A stretch of DNA of 6,440 bases from a bacterium (lineage in GTDB: Bacteria > Patescibacteriota > Patescibacteriia > Magasanikbacterales > GWA2-37-8), in assembly GCA_021790135.1 (NCBI GenBank), contig JAJYIJ010000061.1, forward strand, positions 1-6,440. Reading direction: 5' to 3'. Both the position numbers and the translations under genes were made by a program. Position 1 is the first letter of the stretch; the number at the start of each line of letters is the position of its first letter. The notes beneath the pieces are model-generated. The model was not told the DNA's origin. It saw only the letters and a program-made list of their open reading frames with translations, and did not search any database. Below, piece by piece: positions 1 to 4,648 of the stretch.

Positions 1-1
1 A

Positions 2-355
2 AAAAACAGCCACGCTCCGTACTATTCAATCCCGGGGGGCCATCTGGAATTAGGCGAAACTTTTGAGGCGTGCGCCACTAGAGAAGTAAAGGAAGAGACC
101 AATCTGTATATCAAAAATCCTAAAGTTATCGCCGTGACCAACAATCTAGAGACATACCGAAAAGAAGGTCTGCATTATATTTCAATAGTTTGCTTGGTAA
201 CGAAATTCTCCGGCCAACTGAAGGTTACCGAACCAGACAAATGCGATTCCTGGCAATGGGTTGACCCACGCCAGCTTCCCCTACCGCACTTCGACGCCAG
301 CTATCGTGGCATTATCTGTTACTTAGAAAAAAAATTCTATAAAAAATTTGAATAA
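2..355 (+). CDS. Nudix hydrolase, NUDT15/MutT-like (5' end missing)
   Basis: This is the C-terminal 117 residues of a Nudix hydrolase; the frame is open to the left edge, so the true start lies outside the window and the GTG at 134 is an internal valine. The Nudix box is complete at visible residues 13-35: G13, five residues, E19, seven residues, then REVKEETNL, which carries the REuxEE metal-binding core. Asparagine replaces the usual glycine before the last hydrophobic residue; NUDT15-type proteins also tolerate a non-glycine there. The rest resembles the NUDT15 group: VTNN after the box, LHYISI, and EPDKCDSWQW at residues 77-86. Family members hydrolyse nucleoside triphosphates (damaged or modified dNTPs among them) to the monophosphate and pyrophosphate in the cytoplasm. 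The exact substrate cannot be told. It is the first visible gene of a tight plus-strand run, 12 bp ahead of the next gene. The family call is firm; the subgroup is likely. Confidence 0.92.
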   Translation, partial: KNSHAPYYSIPGGHLELGETFEACATREVKEETNLYIKNPKVIAVTNNLETYRKEGLHYISIVCLVTKFSGQLKVTEPDKCDSWQWVDPRQLPLPHFDASYRGIICYLEKKFYKKFE

Positions 356-367
356 GTAACACGAGAT

Positions 368-778
368 ATGTTATATCTAAAAAACCAACACCAATTTTTT
401 AAACACCTCATTGTTGGCCCGCTCGTTTTAAGCGTCATCATTCCCTTGCTCATAATGGATATTTGGACGGAAATCTACCACCGTATTTGTTTTCCCTTGA
501 TGAGAGTTCCCTACGTTAAACGGAAGGATTACATAAAAATAGTTGATCGGGCAAAATTGTCCTACCTGAATGTACCACAGAAGTTTTTCTGTATGTATTG
601 CGGCTATGGTAACGGCGTAATTCGCTATTGGGCAAAAATAGCCACCGAAACCGAACTCTATTGGTGCGGTATTAAGCATAAGAAGGACCGAGATCTATTT
701 CCGCCTGACTATCAAAAAAATTTTGCTGACTACGACAATGAGAACGACTACAAAAATAAGTACGCAGTAAAAAACTAA
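368..778 (+). CDS. Conserved membrane-anchored protein with CxxC...CxxxH cysteine/histidine motif, function unknown
   Basis: This 136-residue protein has one clear hydrophobic segment at about residues 13-32, followed by a conserved-looking body of about 100 residues. The body carries CMYCGYGNG (C75, C78) and YWCGIKH (C100, H104), a spacing that would suit a Zn or Fe site made by CxxC plus CxxxH. Other striking stretches are RKDYIKI and KLSYLN at residues 52-68. I recognise this as a widespread bacterial hypothetical family in which the YCGYxNG and YWCxIKH blocks are the invariant parts; no function is known to me. The C-terminal 25 residues are rich in D, N, Y and K and look unstructured. 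The ATG at 368 has only a weak CGAG upstream, with no proper Shine-Dalgarno. The gene lies 12 bp after the Nudix gene and 7 bp before the ATP-grasp gene, so co-transcription is likely. The gene is certain; metal binding is inference. Confidence 0.85.
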   Translation: MLYLKNQHQFFKHLIVGPLVLSVIIPLLIMDIWTEIYHRICFPLMRVPYVKRKDYIKIVDRAKLSYLNVPQKFFCMYCGYGNGVIRYWAKIATETELYWCGIKHKKDRDLFPPDYQKNFADYDNENDYKNKYAVKN

Positions 779-785
779 AAATCGC

Positions 786-1616
786 ATGGATAAATCTATT
801 TTATTTCTAACTGACCTCGACAACGGCGAAAAAGAGGACCCCATTACCGTCGAATATTTAAAAAAATATTTTGACGTTACGATCTCCTATTTTGACACTA
901 TTGAGAGCCATGAAAAAAATTTTTCTTTAATACTCCTGCGCAACACCTGGCCCTCTGATCATTCCAAAGTTGCCACCTACCACAAATTAAAAACCGCTTT
1001 CTTGCATCGCGCTGAAACAAAAAATCTCAACATATATAATGATTCGCGGGCGAATGCTGACCATTTGGGAAAAGGATATCTAGTGACATTGTATAAAAAT
1101 AATTTTCCGGTTATTCCCTCCGTTGATTCTTTAGAAGATCTAAAATTATTGCCCAGAGCGAAACAATATCTGCTTAAACCAAAAAATGGCTTTAGCTCAA
1201 TTGGTATTGAAACCATTGCCAGAGAACGCTTGTCAGAAACAGTCATCAATAACCAGATCATCCAGCCCAAATTGGATTTTCAATATGAAATATCTTTTTA
1301 TTTCATTGATAAAAAATTTCTCTATTGTTTAATTTTTGCGCCCTCCAAAATTCCAGCGTGGCCACGACCGACCGAACATGAACCGACCGCGGAAGAATTA
1401 CGGTTCGCCAAACAATGTCTGGACTGGGAAAAAATGCGCTATGGACTCTGCCGAGTTGACGCGCTAAAAACCACCGCGGGCAAACTGGTACTCTTGGAAA
1501 TTGAGGACGACGCTCCCTATTTTTCAATCACTGAAATAGCCGCTTCTTTAAAAAAATTATTTTTGGAAAGCCTAAAGGAATCAATTCAAAAAGTTATTGG
1601 CAATTTTTACGCCTGA
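786..1616 (+). CDS. ATP-grasp domain protein (RimK/glutathione synthetase-like ligase)
   Basis: This 276-residue protein has the layout of a compact ATP-grasp enzyme. An N-terminal alpha/beta pre-ATP-grasp region (about 1-75) is followed by NDSRANADHLGKGY (85-98) and NNFPVIPS, the usual lead-in. The nucleotide-binding part has YLLKPKNGFSSIGI (128-141), with K131 as the likely phosphate-contacting lysine and a Gly/Ser loop. Next comes IIQPKLDFQYEIS (158-170), with E168. The C-terminal metal-binding part is CRVDAL (222-227) and LLEIEDDAPYFS (236-247), where E238 and D241/D242 take the place of the family's E and N/D ligands. Such enzymes use ATP to make an acylphosphate and join it to an amine or thiol. 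The substrates here are unknown; peptide, amino-acid or glutathione-like ligation are all possible. There is no Shine-Dalgarno before the ATG, and the gap to the upstream gene is 7 bp. It ends in TGA, which supports the standard code. Fold confidence is high, reaction confidence low. Confidence 0.82.
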   Translation: MDKSILFLTDLDNGEKEDPITVEYLKKYFDVTISYFDTIESHEKNFSLILLRNTWPSDHSKVATYHKLKTAFLHRAETKNLNIYNDSRANADHLGKGYLVTLYKNNFPVIPSVDSLEDLKLLPRAKQYLLKPKNGFSSIGIETIARERLSETVINNQIIQPKLDFQYEISFYFIDKKFLYCLIFAPSKIPAWPRPTEHEPTAEELRFAKQCLDWEKMRYGLCRVDALKTTAGKLVLLEIEDDAPYFSITEIAASLKKLFLESLKESIQKVIGNFYA

Positions 1617-1648
1617 CTAAAAAAACTAATCCGGTCACAATACATACT

Positions 1649-2128
1649 ATGAGGAAAACCAAAGAAGCCTTCAGCTGGATCATCAAAATTCTCAGAAAAC
1701 ACGCTATCTCCTTCCAAATCACGGGCGGACTGGCTGCCAGAATCTATGGTTCGAAGCGCCCGTTGGCCGATATTGACATTGAGCTACCGGATAAAAAAAT
1801 TCTTGCGATCCAAAATGAGGTTAAACGCCACGGCATTTATGGGCCAAAAAGATACCGCGATCGAGAATTCGATCTTCTCTATATGACCCTAAAATACAAA
1901 GGCCAGGAAATAGATTTGTGCGGAATTAACTCCCAAAAAATTTTCAATAAACAAACAAAAAAATGGGAAAAGGAATGTCCTGACCTCGCCAAAGCCAAGA
2001 GAAAAAAAGTCTATCAACGCGTTGTTCCCGTTACCCGTCTTGAAGACCTTACCCGTTACAAGAAAAAAATTGATCGCGCCGTGGATAGACATGACCTTAG
2101 CGCTCTGATACCATACCTAAAGCCTTAA
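1649..2128 (+). CDS. Nucleotidyltransferase-fold protein (aminoglycoside adenylyltransferase/MazG-related annotation group)
   Basis: This 159-residue protein has the core of a minimal nucleotidyltransferase. ITGGLAARIYGSKRP (24-38) supplies the GG turn and the helix after it. ADIDIEL (40-46) supplies the DxD pair D41 and D43. QEIDLCG (86-92) supplies the third acidic residue, D89, expected for metal-dependent nucleotidyl transfer. The C-terminal stretch YKKKIDRAVDRHDL (137-150) matches a basic helix seen in related small proteins, some of which are annotated MazG-related or as an aminoglycoside 2''-adenylyltransferase-like family. It has no MazG catalytic motif, so that label is not literal. 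All three acidic residues are present, so it is probably active, moving a nucleotide onto an unknown small molecule, protein or RNA. It starts 32 bp after the ATP-grasp gene with no Shine-Dalgarno and probably belongs to the same transcript. Fold is fairly sure, substrate unknown. Confidence 0.78.
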   Translation: MRKTKEAFSWIIKILRKHAISFQITGGLAARIYGSKRPLADIDIELPDKKILAIQNEVKRHGIYGPKRYRDREFDLLYMTLKYKGQEIDLCGINSQKIFNKQTKKWEKECPDLAKAKRKKVYQRVVPVTRLEDLTRYKKKIDRAVDRHDLSALIPYLKP

Positions 2129-2157
2129 AATACAAAAACTATTGGAACAGATATAAT
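2129..2157 (+). promoter_or_regulatory. Possible sigma70-type promoter of the small membrane protein gene
   Basis: An exact TATAAT lies at 2152-2157, with a weak -35 (AATACA, sharing only the ACA half of the consensus) 17 bp upstream at 2129-2134. Transcription would begin near 2164, giving a leader of about 55 nt that carries the strong ribosome-binding site at 2205-2214. The -10 is convincing and the -35 is poor. In AT-rich DNA a chance match is possible. Confidence 0.35.
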
Positions 2158-2204
2158 CCGCCACGCACACGCTTAGACAATAAAAAATCAATTCCGTTTA
2201 AAGA

Positions 2205-2214
2205 AAGGGGGTGA
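2205..2214 (+). promoter_or_regulatory. Strong Shine-Dalgarno sequence
   Basis: AAGGGGGTGA matches nine of ten positions of the extended anti-16S complement (AAGGAGGTGA). It ends its G-run 7 nt before the ATG at 2219, which is optimal spacing. It is the only near-perfect Shine-Dalgarno in the window and settles the start of the 60-residue membrane protein. Confidence 0.8.
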
Positions 2215-2218
2215 CAGT

Positions 2219-2401
2219 ATGAACAAAACGAAAGAATGGATGTATGGTCTCATCGCCGAAGTATCTTTTTATTTTTTCCTGATGTATGCGCAGCATCTCT
2301 TGCGCGTCGATGCCAATTTGTGGCTAAGCTCCATTATTCTCTGGGCCCTGATCAATATTTCCATCATCGGCTGCCCGGTCGTGCGAAAGTGCTACAAATA
2401 A
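2219..2401 (+). CDS. Small two-helix membrane protein, function unknown
   Basis: This 60-residue protein starts with the basic MNKTKEW and contains two hydrophobic stretches at about residues 9-27 and 33-51, joined by a short RVDAN turn. It ends in a short tail, GCPVVRKCYK, with two cysteines and three basic residues. By the positive-inside rule both ends (KTK and RKCYK) should face the cytoplasm, making a hairpin. One acidic residue, E14, sits inside the first helix. I do not recognise a named family, although small proteins of this build are frequent in CPR genomes. That it is real rests on the excellent Shine-Dalgarno, a candidate TATAAT upstream, and its clean membrane topology. The overlapping +1-frame reading at 2236-2592 is a shadow. 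It sits alone between the enzyme cluster and the convergent TrmB gene, so its neighbours give no functional clue. Confidence 0.75.
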   Translation: MNKTKEWMYGLIAEVSFYFFLMYAQHLLRVDANLWLSSIILWALINISIIGCPVVRKCYK

Positions 2402-2403
2402 TT

Positions 2404-2453
2404 AAAAAAAATCGTAAAACAGACGTGAGAACCTTCATCGCGATAGCCTGTTT
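2404..2453 (-). terminator. Possible terminator of the TrmB gene
   Basis: On the minus strand, AAACAGGC (plus 2446-2453) can pair with GTCTGTTT (plus 2417-2424) in an 8-bp stem with one G-U pair and a 21-nt loop. After a 5-nt gap come eight T residues (A-run at plus 2404-2411). The T-tract is good, but the stem is weak and the loop long. It lies 8 bp downstream of the TrmB stop codon, between convergent genes, where a terminator is expected. On the plus strand the stem loses the G-U pair and is followed by a T-rich ATTTTATCTT. Confidence 0.3.
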
Positions 2454-2461
2454 ATTTTATC

Positions 2462-3250
2462 TTAGCTCTGGCGTGAAAATCCACCCTTCCCCCGCTGCCA
2501 GGCCAGCCCGAACAACGCTTTCAAAATATTGGCCAGTGCCGCACTTTCGATCGCCACGCCAAGAACATTCGGCTTTCGGAGAAGAGCCATGATAGTTTTA
2601 TTTTCAAAAATATTTATTTCGCCGCCGAACTCTCTGATGCCGGGCAATTCTTCCGGTTTGATCCAACGATAGTTTGTATACTTGAAAGAACCGTGATAAT
2701 GCCGCATCCAGTCGCGACCGGCGAACGTATCGAGCATAAGAATTTTTTCTTTTATTTTTCGTCGGCTGCGTTCACGGTTATATTCGGCTCCCCACTGCCG
2801 AAAAGCCGGTATATTCCAACCTTCAATATCCAAAATCGATAAAATTTCCTCTTTTGATTCAAGAGTTTGACTATAAATATTTTTCACGCCCTCAATTCCT
2901 TCCTGGAAAATAACGGTTGGTTTTTCTGCCACTTTAAATAAGGAAACCAGTTCAGGTAGTTGCTCTTCGGCTGCGTGCAGTCGCCGCTCCCATTGATTGC
3001 TGCGATTCTGAATATACTGCAAAAGGTGGCGTGGATGCTCGGCAGCATAACGAATCTTACCGTTGGCCCCGGAAACACGATTGACCAAACCGTCAATACT
3101 TAATTTTTCCAAAATGTGATAGCCAAACGTGCGGGTGATGCCCGCTTTTTTGGTTATCTGAGTGACCGTGGCCGGGCCGAGCTCAAGTAAAGCCTGATAC
3201 ATTTTAGCTTCATTTTCTTCCAGACCGAGATTAGTGAGCGAATTTGTCAT
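2462..3250 (-). CDS. TrmB-family transcriptional regulator
   Basis: This 262-residue protein has the classical TrmB build. Residues 1-72 are a winged helix-turn-helix: LTNLGLEENEAKMYQALLEL begins it, PATVTQITKKAGITRTFGYH is the recognition helix region, and LEKLSIDGLVNRV then the KIRYAA strand form the wing. Residues 76-106 are a charged, probably coiled-coil linker for dimerisation. Residues 110-252 are the phospholipase-D-like effector domain, with the signature EGIEGVKNIYSQTLE (117-131), EINIFENKTIMALL (211-224), VAIES and LFGLAW (246-251). The family was defined in archaea as a regulator of sugar ABC transporters and is expanded in CPR bacteria, mostly with unknown effectors. The ATG at 3250 has no Shine-Dalgarno. 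The gene is divergent from the LivJ-like binding protein and could control both. Family is secure; ligand and target are inference. Confidence 0.93.
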   Translation of the reverse strand: MTNSLTNLGLEENEAKMYQALLELGPATVTQITKKAGITRTFGYHILEKLSIDGLVNRVSGANGKIRYAAEHPRHLLQYIQNRSNQWERRLHAAEEQLPELVSLFKVAEKPTVIFQEGIEGVKNIYSQTLESKEEILSILDIEGWNIPAFRQWGAEYNRERSRRKIKEKILMLDTFAGRDWMRHYHGSFKYTNYRWIKPEELPGIREFGGEINIFENKTIMALLRKPNVLGVAIESAALANILKALFGLAWQRGKGGFSRQS

Positions 3251-3285
3251 GCGGTATATAGAGGAGAGACTTGTTTAATTTATTC

Positions 3286-3306
3286 CCTCCCCCTACAAGG
3301 GGGAGG
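3286..3306. repeat. Perfect GC-rich hairpin, REP-like palindromic element
   Basis: Arms CCTCCCCCT (3286-3294) and AGGGGGAGG (3298-3306) are perfect inverted repeats around the 3-nt loop ACA. They are followed by a G-rich tail, GAGGAGGGGGTT (about 3310-3321). Hairpins of this composition with a directional tail are typical of dispersed intergenic palindromes (REP-like elements) in many bacteria. With one copy visible, repetition cannot be shown here. The element falls inside the predicted 5' leader of the TrmB mRNA, where it would fold stably. No T-run follows on either strand, so it is not an ordinary intrinsic terminator. Confidence 0.7.
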
Positions 3307-3336
3307 ACAGAGGAGGGGGTTAAAGAAACCAAAATA

Positions 3337-3365
3337 ACAGTATCACGCTATTCATTTTGTGTCAA
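3337..3365 (-). promoter_or_regulatory. Sigma70-type promoter of the TrmB gene
   Basis: On the minus strand an exact TTGACA (plus 3360-3365) is followed after 17 bp by TACTGT (plus 3337-3342), which keeps the key T, A and final T of the -10 box and has the TGn extension just before it. Transcription would begin near 3330, giving a leader of about 80 nt that includes the hairpin at 3286-3306. This is the best promoter match in the window. Confidence 0.55.
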
Positions 3366-3445
3366 TAATTACTTACATTTTTAATTTATATTTTTATTTT
3401 TATCTTATTTTAGCAAAATTATTTAACTAATTTTGATTTTCAATA

Positions 3446-3473
3446 TTTACATATTATTAGTATTTGCTAAATT
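3446..3473 (+). promoter_or_regulatory. Possible promoter of the solute-binding protein gene
   Basis: TTTACA (3446-3451) and TAAATT (3468-3473) are 16 bp apart, a usable though imperfect sigma70 pair that would start transcription about 20 nt before the ATG at 3500. The -10 lies inside the palindrome at 3464-3478. Other choices (TATTAT at 3452-3457, TAGTAT at 3458-3463) exist in this AT-rich DNA but have worse-spaced -35 partners. Confidence 0.3.
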
Positions 3474-3478
3474 AGCAA
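3464..3478. promoter_or_regulatory. 15-bp palindrome, candidate operator
   Basis: TTGCTAA and TTAGCAA are perfect 7-bp inverted repeats around a single A. The palindrome is 21 bp upstream of the solute-binding protein start and covers its most likely -10 box, where a bound dimer would repress. A further TTAGCAA half-site occurs at 3410-3416. The adjacent TrmB dimer is the obvious candidate binder, but that is inference from position only. Confidence 0.45.
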
Positions 3479-3499
3479 TTATTTCTTAAACAGAAATTT

Positions 3500-4648
3500 A
3501 TGAATAAAAAACTCATCGGTACATTGCTGACTATCGGGCTCGGGCTCGTTGTGCTCGGCGTCGGCTGTCAAAACGCCGTTCCAAACAACAGCAGCCAGAC
3601 AACGACGAACAAAACTCCGATTAAAATTGGTTTTATCGGCCCCCTTTCCGGCGACGCGGCCGAATACGGTCAGCCGATAAAGAATTCCGTGGCGCTCGCC
3701 GCTGAACAAATAAATGCTTCAGGTGGCATCAACGGCCGACCCCTGCAGATACTGTACGAGGATGGCGCCTGCAACGGCCAGCAGGCCGCGGCGGCGGCGC
3801 AAAAATTGGTCAACATCGATGCGGTAAAATTCATCATTGGCGGCGTTTGCAGTGGCGAAACCTTGGCCATGGCGCCAATAACCAACGCCGCTCAAGTTTT
3901 AAGCATTTCTCCCGCTTCCACCAATCCGAGCATAACTAACGCCGGCGATTATGTGTTTCGCAATATACCTTCTGACGCCGACTCTGGGTTAAAACTGGCC
4001 GAGCTCGCGGCCAAATATCCCACCGTGGCAATTATTTCTGAAGAAACTGATTATAATCAGGCCATCAAACAAGTTTTCCAAAAAAACTATCACGGCCAAA
4101 TTGTTGCAGATGAAAACTATGCCCAGGATAGCCGCGACTTCCGAACCAATCTCACCAAAATCGAAGCGGCCAATCCGACGGCCATCATTATCAATGCCCA
4201 AACCGGATCAACTGGGGGATTAATTTTGAAAGAAATAAAACAAATGAGAATCAATGTACCAATCCTGGGCAATATGGCCATGGTTAGCAGCGAAGCCCTT
4301 ACTATTGCTAAAAACGAGGCTGAAGGCGTCGTAGCTGTAGATGCGCCAACTTTAAATGAAAATTCACCAAAAGCCAAGTCTTATTTAAATGATTATGTCA
4401 AACAGTATGGCAGCAAACCAAGCTACGAAATATATGGCGGAGCGGCCTACGATGATGTCGAACTCTTAGCCCAAGCCATCCGCAGCGTTGGCATGAACAG
4501 CAGCGCGGTACGCGATTATTTGTATCAACTGCCAAATTACGACGGTGTTATCGGCAATTACCACTTCGATCACAACGGTGATTTAGTCGGCCTCGAATTC
4601 CAAGTCAAAAAAATCGTCAACGGCCAAGCTGTACCGGTATCATTTTAG
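3500..4648 (+). CDS. ABC-type branched-chain amino acid (LivJ/LivK-like) substrate-binding lipoprotein
   Basis: This 382-residue extracytoplasmic binding protein belongs to the Peripla_BP_6 type. Residues 1-22 are a signal peptide (MNKKL then a hydrophobic core) ending before C23, the likely lipidated cysteine. The lipobox is LGVGC, with Gly at -3 and Leu at -4, slightly off consensus. An N/Q/S/T-rich linker runs to about 39, then the mature fold begins with IKIGFIGPLSGDAAEYG (41-57). C91 and C117 (EDGACNGQQ and GGVCSGE) match the LivJ disulfide pair. SPASTNPSIT (137-146) is the ligand-contact loop, YEIYGGAAYDDVELLAQAI (309-327) the C-lobe signature, and YDGVIGNYHFDHNGD (347-361) the closing strand pair. 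It should bind a small ligand, probably an amino acid or amide, at the cell surface. No permease or ATPase gene accompanies it. No Shine-Dalgarno precedes the ATG. Its TAG overlaps the rodA stop codon. Confidence 0.93.
   Translation: MNKKLIGTLLTIGLGLVVLGVGCQNAVPNNSSQTTTNKTPIKIGFIGPLSGDAAEYGQPIKNSVALAAEQINASGGINGRPLQILYEDGACNGQQAAAAAQKLVNIDAVKFIIGGVCSGETLAMAPITNAAQVLSISPASTNPSITNAGDYVFRNIPSDADSGLKLAELAAKYPTVAIISEETDYNQAIKQVFQKNYHGQIVADENYAQDSRDFRTNLTKIEAANPTAIIINAQTGSTGGLILKEIKQMRINVPILGNMAMVSSEALTIAKNEAEGVVAVDAPTLNENSPKAKSYLNDYVKQYGSKPSYEIYGGAAYDDVELLAQAIRSVGMNSSAVRDYLYQLPNYDGVIGNYHFDHNGDLVGLEFQVKKIVNGQAVPVSF

Larger units (their letters stand above)
3251..3499. other. Divergent intergenic control region
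   Basis: This 249-bp spacer separates the divergent TrmB and solute-binding genes and is the longest gene-free stretch in the window. The TrmB-side third (3281-3320) is G/C-rich and holds a perfect hairpin. The rest (3340-3499) is extremely AT-rich, with runs of T and A. Three signals stand out: a good minus-strand promoter at 3337-3365, a 15-bp palindrome at 3464-3478, and a third copy of the palindrome half-site (TTAGCAA) at 3410-3416. Neither flanking gene has a Shine-Dalgarno. No small open frame or tRNA-like structure was seen in it. Confidence 0.75.

Noticed and set aside
1614..1616. TGA as a glycine codon, as in Gracilibacteria and SR1 bacteria
   Set aside because: TGA occurs as the natural end of the ATP-grasp gene, right after the expected C-terminus, and no conserved gene here has an in-frame TGA.
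1649..2128. MazG nucleotide pyrophosphohydrolase
   Set aside because: Similar proteins are sometimes labelled MazG-related, but this one has a nucleotidyltransferase GG...DxD...D pattern and none of the MazG EExxE motifs.
1649..2401. A type II toxin-antitoxin pair formed by the nucleotidyltransferase and the small membrane protein
   Set aside because: MNT/HEPN systems need a HEPN partner with an RX4-6H motif, and none is present. The 60-residue protein is a membrane hairpin 90 bp away with its own signals.
2236..2592. A 118-codon plus-strand frame overlapping the small membrane protein and the 3' end of the TrmB gene
   Set aside because: It has no ribosome-binding site of its own, its sequence has no recognisable domain, and two better-supported genes occupy the same DNA.
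3286..3306. The GC-rich hairpin as an intrinsic terminator
   Set aside because: Neither strand has a T-run after the stem, and it lies upstream of both flanking genes rather than after a gene.
3341..3364. TATCAC followed by GTGTCA, resembling the archaeal TrmB motif TATCAC-N5-GTGATA
   Set aside because: The spacing is 12 rather than 5 bp and the second half does not match. It overlaps the TrmB promoter, so the similarity is probably chance.
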